A DNA stretch of 6,711 nt. Source: an uncultured Saprospiraceae bacterium (GTDB lineage: Bacteria > Bacteroidota > Bacteroidia > Chitinophagales > Saprospiraceae). A program made the translations under genes and the position numbers. The stretch lies in assembly GCA_937959375.1 (NCBI GenBank), contig CALGLS010000245.1, positions 1 through 6,711 on the forward strand, written 5' to 3'. How positions within the stretch are numbered: position 1 is the first letter of the stretch; each line of letters starts with the position of its first letter. Of this stretch, positions 1 to 5,461 are shown in pieces. A model generated the notes under the pieces. That model worked only from the letters and a program-made list of their open reading frames with translations, made no database searches and was not told the origin of the DNA.

Positions 1-1029
1 CTACAAAAAATTCTAAACAGGTTAGTAGAGAAAGGTCGCATCGACGACCCGACTGCTAAAGCTATATTTGGACGAATTTACTTCGTAGAAAACCTATCTT
101 CATTCAGAGATTGTGGACTAATCATCGAAGCAATAATCGAAGACCTGAAAATAAAAAAAGCAGTTTTTGAACAGCTGGAAGACTTAGTTTCAAACGACTG
201 CATCCTCGCAACAAATACTTCCTCATTATCTGTCGCATCAATCGCATCCGCTTGCGAAAGACCAGATCGTGTCATCGGAATTCACTTTTTTAATCCAGCA
301 CCATTAATGAAGTTGGTGGAAATTATTCCTGCGATTCAGACAAGCAAAAAGGTATTGGGAGAATCACAAAAAATGATTGATAGCTGGGGCAAATTAACGG
401 TAGTAACCAAAGATACACCTGGCTTCATCGTCAATAGAGTAGCGCGTCCTTTTTATGGAGAAGCACTCAGAATATTGGAAGAAGGAATTGCAGATGTGCC
501 GACGATAGATTGGGCAATGAAAGAAATTGCTGGTTTCAGAATGGGCCCATTCACACTGATGGATTATATAGGGAATGACATCAATTATAAGGTAACCGAA
601 ACGGTTTTTAAATCATTTTATTATGACCCAAGATACAAGCCAGCGTTTACGCAAAAACGTTTGTCAGAGGCGGGTTACCTTGGTCGGAAAAGCGGGCGTG
701 GTTATTATGATTATGCGGAAGGAGCCGTTAATCCTGAGCCGAATAAAGATAAAGTGCTCGGCCAAAAAATAGTAGACAGAGTAGTCGCAATGTTGATCAA
801 TGAAGCAGCAGATGCGATGTACTTAAATATCGCAAGTCGTGATGATATTGATTTGGCTATGACCAAAGGCGTAAACTATCCCAAAGGATTGTTGAAGTGG
901 GCAGATGAAATTGGAATCGAGGAGTGTGTTAAAAGATTAGATGATCTGCATCACGAATACTTAGAACCACGCTATCGTTGTAGCCCACAACTTAGGAGAA
1001 TGGCTCGCGATAAAAAGACTTTTTTTTAG
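1..1029 (+). CDS. paaH: 3-hydroxyacyl-CoA dehydrogenase, phenylacetate pathway (5' partial)
   Basis: NAD-dependent 3-hydroxyacyl-CoA dehydrogenase, cytosolic; in phenylacetate degradation it oxidises 3-hydroxyadipyl-CoA to 3-oxoadipyl-CoA. The frame is open from base 1 and the first in-window Met (307) is internal, so the gene begins outside the window. The 342 codons present start about 45-50 residues into the protein judged against E. coli PaaH, so the N-terminal GxGxxG motif is not visible. Visible in order: the end of the NAD-binding domain with ATNTSS; the GIHFFNPAP segment with the catalytic His at in-window residue 95 and its partner Glu at 107 (the family's usual 12-residue spacing); a first C-terminal 3HCDH domain from TPGFIVNRVARP (about 139-240); and a second, shorter 3HCDH repeat (about 255-330). 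The inferred total of about 390 is shorter than the 475 of E. coli PaaH. The following paaI and paaJ support the pathway call; a fatty-acid or hydroxybutyryl-CoA role is the alternative. Confidence 0.93.
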   Translation, partial: LQKILNRLVEKGRIDDPTAKAIFGRIYFVENLSSFRDCGLIIEAIIEDLKIKKAVFEQLEDLVSNDCILATNTSSLSVASIASACERPDRVIGIHFFNPAPLMKLVEIIPAIQTSKKVLGESQKMIDSWGKLTVVTKDTPGFIVNRVARPFYGEALRILEEGIADVPTIDWAMKEIAGFRMGPFTLMDYIGNDINYKVTETVFKSFYYDPRYKPAFTQKRLSEAGYLGRKSGRGYYDYAEGAVNPEPNKDKVLGQKIVDRVVAMLINEAADAMYLNIASRDDIDLAMTKGVNYPKGLLKWADEIGIEECVKRLDDLHHEYLEPRYRCSPQLRRMARDKKTFF

Positions 1030-1036
1030 AGAAAAA

Positions 1037-1134
1037 AGACCGAAGTGTGCTAGTACTATAACTTACGTCAGACGAGAACTTCCGTCTCCGGTCTCTATCT
1101 GGTAGCGCAGCTAGACAGGTTCAGACTTCCGTCT
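1037..1134. repeat. degenerate repeat/inverted-repeat region between paaH and paaI
   Basis: The 123-bp gap between paaH and paaI is more G+C-rich than the other gaps and carries internal repeats. ACTTCCGTCT occurs at 1078-1087 and 1125-1134, with a degenerate copy ACTTACGTCA at 1061-1070. The ends form an imperfect inverted pair: AGACCGAAGTGTG (1037-1049) against CAGACTTCCGTCT (1122-1134), 11 of 13 complementary. AGACCG (1037-1042) can also pair with CGGTCT (1089-1094), and AGACG/CGTCT makes a small hairpin at 1070-1087. No reading frame and no RNA family is recognised here. It may be a decayed member of the hexamer-armed palindromes seen at 4680, 4931 and 5462, or a processing site inside the operon transcript. 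Confidence 0.45.
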
Positions 1135-1152
1135 TCCAAACAACACCATGTC

Positions 1153-1584
1153 ATGACAGCAAAAGAAAAAGCGCAGCACATAGTTCAACAACAAATGTAC
1201 GATAACGATGCTTTTAGCCAATGGCTAGGAATCGAAATTCTTGAAGTTGATGAAGGTTATTCCAAACTAAAAATGACTATTCGAAAAGAGATGACGAACG
1301 GTATGGGAGCAGCACATGGTGGCATCACTTTTTCATTTGCAGATAGCGCATTTGCGTTTGCATCCAACTCGCATGGTCGTAAATCCGTTTCGGTGGAAAC
1401 CTCCATCTCACATACTGTAGCCTTACAAAGGGGCGATGTCATTTTTGCAGAAGCAAAACTCCAACACCTTTCTAGAAAAATAGGAGTATACCAAGTAGCC
1501 GTCACTAAAGCTGATGCTCAAGTGGTCGCTTTATTTAAAGGAACCGTTTATCGAACATCGAAAGAATGGATTCCTGAAAGTTAA
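1153..1584 (+). CDS. paaI: PaaI-type hotdog acyl-CoA thioesterase
   Basis: Hotdog-fold thioesterase of the PaaI family (143 aa; E. coli PaaI is 140 aa). In the phenylacetate pathway it hydrolyses ring-hydroxylated phenylacetyl-CoA and similar dead-end thioesters, freeing CoA. The N-terminal AQHIVQQQMYDNDAFSQWLGIEIL matches the family pattern in which a short helix precedes the first strand. The active-site region AAHGGITFSFADSAFAFASNSHG contains HGG at 55-57 and the expected catalytic acid Asp64 on the central helix, equivalent to Asp61 of E. coli PaaI. The C-terminal strands RKIGVYQVAV and VVALFKGTVYR are also typical. ATG 1153 is chosen because it places the DNDA..LGI block at the family position; ATG 1148 is out of frame and stops after two codons. 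No Shine-Dalgarno is visible. It follows paaH by 123 bp and precedes paaJ by 35 bp, consistent with one operon. Confidence 0.92.
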   Translation: MTAKEKAQHIVQQQMYDNDAFSQWLGIEILEVDEGYSKLKMTIRKEMTNGMGAAHGGITFSFADSAFAFASNSHGRKSVSVETSISHTVALQRGDVIFAEAKLQHLSRKIGVYQVAVTKADAQVVALFKGTVYRTSKEWIPES

Positions 1585-1619
1585 GAAACAACTTTAATAA
1601 AAGAACTTAAAAATAGGAC

Positions 1620-2834
1620 ATGAAAGAAACATTCATTATTGACGCCATCCGAACACCAATCGGAAAATTTACTGGAACACTTGCACCAATTCGTACGGAT
1701 GATTTGGCAGCAATTCCGATTCGTGAATTGATGAAACGAAATGAAAGCGTTGATCCTGCAGCAATTGACGATTGTATTTTAGGATGCGCGAATCAAGCAG
1801 GAGAAGACAACCGAAATATTGCACGCATGGCTTCTTTGTTGGGAGGACTGCCTTGGTCTGTACCGGGAGAAACCGTGAATCGTTTATGTTCATCAGGTAT
1901 GTCATCTGTGATACATGCACATCGAGCCATCCAAACGGGCGATGGCGATTTGTTTGTGTCAGGAGGAGTAGAACATATGACACGAGGCCCATTTGTTATT
2001 TCAAAAGTGTCAAAAGCATACGGACGAGATGCAAAGATGCATGACTCCTCATTCGGTTGGCGTTTTGTTAATCCAAAAATGACAGATTTATACGGAACTG
2101 AAGGGATGGGATCTACGGCCGAAAACCTAGCAGAGATGTACCAAATCAATCGCGAAGATCAGGACAAGTTTGCTTGTTGGTCGCAACAAAAAGCGGCAGC
2201 AGCTCAGGCAAGTGGGCGATTAGCAGAAGAGATTGTAGGTGTTTCCATTCCACAAAGAAAAGCTGATCCAATTTTGTTTGACAAAGATGAGTTCATCCGT
2301 GCAAGTACAACGATGGAAGGCCTCGCAAAACTTCGACCAGCATTTAAGAAGCTAGAAAATGGCGGTACAGTTACAGCTGGGAATGCCTCGGGGTTGAATG
2401 ATGGTGCAGCAGCCATGTTAGTCGCTTCTTCAGATGCGGTAAAGCGTTTTGGTTTAACACCAAAAGCAAGAATCGTAAGTTCCGCAACGGCAGGAGTAGA
2501 ACCACGTATCATGGGGATCGGCCCCGTCTTCGCATCAAACAAGGCCTTAGCAAAAGCTGGCTTAACCATGGAAGATATGGACATCATTGAATTGAACGAA
2601 GCTTTCTCTGCGCAAGCATTAGCTTGTACTCGAAAATGGGGACTTGCAGACGATGATTCACGTATCAATCCAAATGGAGGTGCCATCGCAATCGGTCACC
2701 CACTAGGTATGTCTGGTACTCGAATTTTGCAAACAGCTGCCATCGAATTACACAAACAAAACAAACGCTATGCGCTGGTGACGATGTGTATTGGAGTGGG
2801 GCAGGGTTATGCTACGATTATTGAAAAAGTGTAA
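1620..2834 (+). CDS. paaJ: 3-oxoadipyl-CoA / acetyl-CoA C-acyltransferase (thiolase)
   Basis: Thiolase of the PaaJ/PcaF type (404 aa, usual about 400), which splits 3-oxoadipyl-CoA with CoA into succinyl-CoA and acetyl-CoA, the last step of phenylacetate degradation. The N-terminal IDAIRTPIGKFTGTLAPIRTDDLAA and GEDNRNIARMASLLGGLP are characteristic of the oxoadipyl-CoA subgroup. The acyl-accepting Cys90 sits in TVNRLCSSG. The C-terminal half has NEAF (326-329), GGAIAIGHPLGMSG with catalytic His360, and CIGVGQG with the general acid-base Cys390. The GVG in place of the GGG seen in many biosynthetic thiolases also fits PaaJ/PcaF. The start follows the paaI stop by 35 bp; an AGGA sits only one base before the ATG, too close to act as a normal ribosome binding site. 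It is probably the last gene of the operon, because 157 noncoding bases with possible regulatory structures follow. A general fatty-acid thiolase is the less likely alternative. Confidence 0.94.
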   Translation: MKETFIIDAIRTPIGKFTGTLAPIRTDDLAAIPIRELMKRNESVDPAAIDDCILGCANQAGEDNRNIARMASLLGGLPWSVPGETVNRLCSSGMSSVIHAHRAIQTGDGDLFVSGGVEHMTRGPFVISKVSKAYGRDAKMHDSSFGWRFVNPKMTDLYGTEGMGSTAENLAEMYQINREDQDKFACWSQQKAAAAQASGRLAEEIVGVSIPQRKADPILFDKDEFIRASTTMEGLAKLRPAFKKLENGGTVTAGNASGLNDGAAAMLVASSDAVKRFGLTPKARIVSSATAGVEPRIMGIGPVFASNKALAKAGLTMEDMDIIELNEAFSAQALACTRKWGLADDDSRINPNGGAIAIGHPLGMSGTRILQTAAIELHKQNKRYALVTMCIGVGQGYATIIEKV

Positions 2835-2836
2835 AA

Positions 2837-2872
2837 GGGTATAATTTTCCCTGGAAAGGGATATAAAAACCC
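2837..2872. promoter_or_regulatory. tandem GGG-N9-CCC dyads, possible operator
   Basis: Two 15-bp units of the form GGG-N9-CCC lie head to tail just after the paaJ stop, at 2837-2851 (A+T centre TATAATTTT) and 2858-2872 (centre ATATAAAAA). Their starts are 21 bp apart, about two helical turns, and each is preceded by AAA. The first could also act as a weak hairpin after paaJ, but no T-tract follows, so it is not a convincing terminator. No regulator family is recognised and function is inferred from spacing only. Confidence 0.25.
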
Positions 2873-2946
2873 ATATTACAAAGAATTATAACATGGTATT
2901 AACTAAAAATGGATAAAAACTTGTTATATTTCGGTTATATCAAAGT

Positions 2947-2968
2947 GTTTTTAGTTTCAACTAAAAAC
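2947..2968. promoter_or_regulatory. perfect inverted repeat in the leader of the YccA-like gene
   Basis: GTTTTTAGT (2947-2955) and ACTAAAAAC (2960-2968) are perfectly complementary around TTCA; as DNA the palindrome is perfect over 22 bp. It ends 23 bp before the start codon at 2992 and is followed by the A-rich leader. TATATTTC at 2925-2932 just upstream resembles a Bacteroidota -7 element (TAnnTTTG) with one mismatch, though no well-placed TTG lies at -33. The dyad could be an operator or a 5'-UTR hairpin; the sequence does not decide between them. Confidence 0.4.
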
Positions 2969-2991
2969 TACTAAAACTAAAAAAAATAACA

Positions 2992-3753
2992 ATGAGTAAA
3001 TTTGATGCTTTTACCAAATCCAATAATCCGATGTTCAAGAATGATTCCTACGCGGATGACGCTGTTCTTGATGAAGGCTTAGTTGGTCACGCACCTGGTG
3101 AGTTGATGACTGCCAATGGGGCGGTAAATAAAACGTTTATGCTGTTTGGAATCATGTTGCTTGGTGCAGCTGTTGGAGCGATGTTTCCATTTCGAGTGCT
3201 ATTGATTCCGTACATCATTGGAGGTGCGGTTGTTTATTTCTTTACATCAAAGAAGCCGTCTAGAGCTCCAACTTTAGCTCCAATATACGCATTGATTGAA
3301 GGACTTTTAGTTGGTACTGTTTCTGTCATGTATGCGACTGCATATAGTGGAATTGTACTCAATGCAGCATCCTTGACTTTTGCAATTTTATTTATGATGT
3401 TAGCACTTTATAAATCAGGTTTGATTACCGTTAGTCAGAAATTCCGAGCAGGTGTGTCAATGGCTGTTGGAGCGGTGATGTTATTATATTTGATAAATAT
3501 CGTTTTGTATATGTTTGGAATTTCAATTCCATTCTTACACGATGGAGGTCCTGTCGCAATTGGCGTTTCGTGTATCATTATTGTAATTGCATCTATGAAC
3601 TTGTTACTCGATTTCGATAACTTCGAAAAAGGAGAAGGCCAAGGTGCACCTCAATATATGGAATGGTATTACGGAATGGGTTTACTATTTACACTTGTTT
3701 GGTTATACCTAGAAATTTTGAGACTATTATCTTTCTTTATGGGAGACGACTAG
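2992..3753 (+). CDS. Bax inhibitor-1/YccA-like multipass membrane protein
   Basis: Inner-membrane protein of the Bax inhibitor-1-like group (YccA/YetJ relatives), 253 aa, close to the usual 230-260. A hydrophilic N-terminus of about 45 residues (KSNNPMFKNDSY) precedes seven hydrophobic segments at roughly 47-65, 68-84, 96-116, 121-139, 152-174, 187-206 and 226-248. The diagnostic C-terminal block is NLLLDFDNFEKGEGQGAP, then YMEWYYGMGLLFTLVWLYLEILRLLS. Asp207 and Asp209 fall where characterised bacterial members carry acidic residues involved in pH-sensitive calcium leak, so a proton/calcium-linked function is a family-level guess. E. coli YccA modulates the FtsH protease, but this branch is uncharacterised and I cannot assign a substrate. 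The ATG at 2992 follows an A-rich stretch. The gene has its own 157-bp upstream region and a strong terminator 18 bp after its stop, so it is probably a single-gene unit, and nothing links it to phenylacetate use beyond position. Confidence 0.9.
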   Translation: MSKFDAFTKSNNPMFKNDSYADDAVLDEGLVGHAPGELMTANGAVNKTFMLFGIMLLGAAVGAMFPFRVLLIPYIIGGAVVYFFTSKKPSRAPTLAPIYALIEGLLVGTVSVMYATAYSGIVLNAASLTFAILFMMLALYKSGLITVSQKFRAGVSMAVGAVMLLYLINIVLYMFGISIPFLHDGGPVAIGVSCIIIVIASMNLLLDFDNFEKGEGQGAPQYMEWYYGMGLLFTLVWLYLEILRLLSFFMGDD

Positions 3754-3770
3754 TTTTGTAATTCACTTAT

Positions 3771-3812
3771 AAAAAATCCCGAATTTGCCAGTTGGTAGAT
3801 TCGGGATTTTTT
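3771..3812. terminator. strong intrinsic terminator, potentially bidirectional
   Basis: A perfect 14-bp stem pairs 3771-3784 (AAAAAATCCCGAAT) with 3799-3812 (ATTCGGGATTTTTT) across a 14-nt loop. The right arm ends in six T and another T-run follows one base later, which terminates + strand transcription after the YccA-like gene. The A-run on the left arm would serve as the U-tract on the other strand, but no - strand gene lies close by, so only the + direction clearly matters. Confidence 0.92.
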
Positions 3813-4083
3813 GTTTTTAACAGACTTGTTTAATCTGGCTTTTTATCTTGTTAAGCCGAACTAAAATTCGGGGTCCGAAAACCGATCGCGTGAATTAGTA
3901 GAAAGTGCCAACGAAATCGAGCAAAAAAAAACAGAGCCGGATCCTGAATTTCAGTCCAGCTAAAAAGCAACCTAAAACTAAAGCGCGAAATCAAAAAACA
4001 ACAAGTCCAATCAAACAAACCCAACATAGAAAACTACGACTTAAACATATTAATCCTATTTTTACAAAAAAATAAAATTAATC
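3813..4083. other. noncoding gap upstream of paaY
   Basis: No gene is recognisable here. After the terminator there are several small dyads, such as CCGAA/TTCGG at 3856-3871 and CTGAA/TTCAG around 3945-3955. From about 3920 to 4050 the + strand is rich in A and C and poor in G and T, an asymmetry that looks like an untranslated leader and contains many stops. TATTTTTA at 4057-4064 resembles a -7 box (TAnnTTTG, one mismatch), but no TTG lies at a good distance upstream, so a paaY promoter here is only tentative. The last bases before the ATG are A-rich with no Shine-Dalgarno. Confidence 0.5.
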
Positions 4084-4686
4084 ATGGTATACGAATTCAA
4101 AGGCTTCATCCCAGTTGTACACGAATCCTCTTTTGTGCATCCACAAGCGGCAGTGACCGGAAATGTGATCATAGGTAAAGATGTTTATATCGGACCAGGT
4201 GCAGCCATTCGTGGAGATTGGGGAGGCATTGTAATTGAAGACGGATGCAACGTACAAGAGAATTGTACTATCCATATGTTCCCTGGGGTGACCGTTGTTT
4301 TGCAAGCAGGAGCACACATCGGACATGGTGCAATTATTCATGGTGCCAACGTCGGAAAGAATGTCATGGTCGGAATGAACGCGGTGATAATGGACAGAGT
4401 AGAAATAGGAGATAACTCCATTATTGGCGCCCTCACTTTCGTGAAAGCAGATACCGTTATTCCTCCACGAAGTTTGGTTGTTGGAAACCCAGGAAAAGTA
4501 ATTAAAGAACTCAGCGATAAAATGATTGATTGGAAAACGAAAGGCACAAAATTATATCAAACCTTACCTGCAGATTTGAAAAACACATTGAGACCTTGTC
4601 AGCCCTTGCGAGAAGTTCCTGAGAATCGTCCCTCACAAGAATCCTTGTTTCAGACTTGGAATGAAATACGAGGGGAGGGGAATTAG
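4084..4686 (+). CDS. paaY: PaaY, gamma-carbonic-anhydrase-fold thioesterase of phenylacetate pathway
   Basis: Left-handed beta-helix protein of the PaaY group (200 aa; E. coli PaaY is 196 aa). Characterised PaaY is a thioesterase that removes inhibitory CoA derivatives of the phenylacetate pathway; related proteins are gamma-carbonic anhydrases. The N-terminal FKGFIPVVHESSFVHPQAAVTG opens hexapeptide repeats of the V/I-x-I-G type (about 20-135). Likely metal ligands are His64 (CTIHMFPG), His81 and His86 (HIGHGAIIHG), the last two with the five-residue spacing of the family. The C-terminal tail WKTKGTKLYQTLP...LRPCQPLREVPENR is what separates PaaY from other gamma-CAs. It lies downstream of paaHIJ but is separated by the YccA-like gene and a terminator, so it must have its own promoter. 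Oddity: the last codons, Gly-Asn-stop, run into the GAATNN repeat element, and the TAG is formed by repeat bases. Confidence 0.93.
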   Translation: MVYEFKGFIPVVHESSFVHPQAAVTGNVIIGKDVYIGPGAAIRGDWGGIVIEDGCNVQENCTIHMFPGVTVVLQAGAHIGHGAIIHGANVGKNVMVGMNAVIMDRVEIGDNSIIGALTFVKADTVIPPRSLVVGNPGKVIKELSDKMIDWKTKGTKLYQTLPADLKNTLRPCQPLREVPENRPSQESLFQTWNEIRGEGN

Positions 4687-4785
4687 AATTAGAATTAGAA
4701 TGTGAATTGGAATGTGAATTTCCCACTAACGCGAGTTTGCGATAACGGGCAATTCTAATTCTAATTTCGATTCCCATTCTAATTC
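4680..4785. repeat. hexamer-armed palindromic element A
   Basis: A 106-bp element built from seven GAATNN units (4680-4721: GAATTA x3, GAATGT, GAATTG, GAATGT, GAATTT), a 28-bp core (4722-4749) opening with CCCACTAACGCGAG and closing with TAACGGG, and six NNATTC units (4750-4785). The whole folds on itself. Read on the - strand, the core pairs along nearly its full length if G-U wobbles are allowed, while on the + strand the same positions become A-C mismatches, suggesting selection for a - strand transcript. It overlaps the stop codon of paaY and ends four bases from the 3' end of the tmRNA-like gene, so it lies between two convergent genes. A terminator or RNA-stabilising role is possible but no T-tract is attached. 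Confidence 0.85.
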
Positions 4786-4789
4786 ATAG

Positions 4790-4926
4790 TGGAGCGTCCG
4801 GGAGTCGAACCCGAGTCCGGACCATACACATCTTTGCAAAATAACTCACAAAGAAGATCAGGACTTTAGTCACTAAGTCCCTTCATGCCTGATCATTAGT
4901 ATGCCCGTCGATACCATTTACGCCCC
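4790..4926 (-). ncRNA. ssrA: miniature tmRNA-like RNA (both tmRNA ends, no tag frame seen)
   Basis: On the - strand the RNA starts at 4926 with GGGGCGUAAAUGGUAUCGAC, the tmRNA 5' acceptor strand plus D-loop-like block. It ends with GGACUCGGGUUCGACUCCC then GGACGCUCCA, the T-arm and 3' acceptor strand. GGGGCGU and ACGCUCC form a complete 7-bp acceptor stem including the G3-U70 pair recognised by alanyl-tRNA synthetase; the discriminator is A and CCA is not encoded. CAUAC/GUAUG next to these ends forms the P2 helix. The interior is only about 70 nt and holds two hairpins: GGACUUAG/CUAAAGUCC with a bulged A (enclosed by UGAUCA/UGAUC), and UCUUUG/CAAAGA. A typical tmRNA is 300-400 nt with four pseudoknots and a tag ending in LAA; all three interior frames lack such a tag. 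It could be a reduced functional RNA, a deleted pseudogene, or an undescribed tRNA-like RNA. The symbol is tentative. Confidence 0.7.
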
Positions 4927-4930
4927 GAGC

Positions 4931-5042
4931 GAATGGGAATTAGAATGTGAATTAGAGTTAGAATGTCCCACTAACGCGAGTTCACGGTAACGGGACATTC
5001 TAATTCACATTCTAATTCACACTCTAATTCCTATTCCTATTC
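4931..5042. repeat. hexamer-armed palindromic element B
   Basis: A 112-bp second copy in the same orientation as element A: six GAATNN units (4931-4966), a 28-bp core (4967-4994) and eight NNATTC units (4995-5042, one with a C for T change). The core matches that of element A at 25 of 28 positions, and all three differences fall in the right half. The two arms can pair as a long hairpin, perfectly next to the core (GAATGT/ACATTC) and with more mismatches outward. It begins four bases upstream of the 5' end of the tmRNA-like gene, so a transcript of that gene either starts within it or carries it as a leader. No open frame or transposase is associated. Confidence 0.85.
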
Positions 5043-5461
5043 AAAAAACCGAACACTCAAATTTTAATTGATCTGTATCTTTCGCCATCAATCCGGAACT
5101 AGTCGGGATTTTAATAGCGCTCTTATAGGCGTTTCCGTTTGGAAACTGTTCTTGAGTTTGCCGGTAGTTATTTTTTGACCTAAGTCCAATCTTATATTGA
5201 AATGAAAATTCACTTCAGTCTGCCATCCTTTAATTAGCAGACTTCTAAGAAGCTACTAAAGAGGAGAGGCGTAAATTTGATTTGATGATTTAGTCATCTA
5301 AAAGGATTTTGGTTTAAAAATAATGTTTGTCCCTTGTGAGAGACAGCACTATAACTGAGTAGAGAAAGAGATAGTTCCCGTGGTGTAATTTTTTTTATAA
5401 TTTTTTTGAAAGGAGCTGATTTTGAAGAAGTGTTGTTGGTTAAAAATTTAAAAATTAGGTG
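5043..5461. other. long noncoding gap, no gene recognised
   Basis: About 420 bp without a recognisable gene on either strand; the only moderate open frame (- strand, 5294-5500) is A+T-rich, low in complexity and resembles no family known to me. Visible structure: GTTTCC/GGAAAC around GTTT (5131-5146); AGTCTGC (5217-5223) with GCAGACT (5237-5243), a perfect 7-bp stem with a 13-nt loop; and AATCC/GGATT (5090-5110) followed by TTTTA, a weak terminator-like hairpin. T- and A-runs lie near 5391-5407 and 5443-5455. Confidence 0.5.
5058..5091 (-). promoter_or_regulatory. weak candidate promoter for the tmRNA-like gene
   Basis: On the - strand TAAAATTTG (5066-5058) resembles the Bacteroidota -7 box TAnnTTTG but with one extra base, and a TTG lies 22 bp upstream (5091-5089). 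Transcription from here would pass through element B before the tmRNA-like gene, making the element a leader that is processed off. Spacing is loose and such A+T-rich motifs arise often by chance. Confidence 0.2.

Noticed and set aside
307..1029. A complete 240-aa dehydrogenase starting at Met 307
   Set aside because: The same frame is open back to base 1 and encodes the conserved NAD-domain end and the catalytic His; Met 307 lies inside the motif HFFNPAPLMKLVE.
1100..1134. A tRNA- or tmRNA-like fragment suggested by GGTAGCGCAG
   Set aside because: No acceptor stem, anticodon arm or T-arm with GTTCGA can be built around it.
1669..2686. Several open frames overlapping paaJ on both strands
   Set aside because: They are shadows of the thiolase reading frame, with no family resemblance.
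4511..4777. Minus-strand 88-aa frame with an Asn-Ser/His-Ser repeat
   Set aside because: The repetitive peptide is only the translation of the GAATNN hexamers, and the remainder is antisense to paaY.
4680..5042. A CRISPR array
   Set aside because: The repeats are contiguous hexamers forming palindromic arms, without 20-40-bp unique spacers, and no cas genes are present.
4680..5042. A composite transposon or insertion sequence carrying the RNA gene
   Set aside because: No transposase is present and no target-site duplication could be identified; the flanks are palindromes in direct orientation and not simple terminal inverted repeats.
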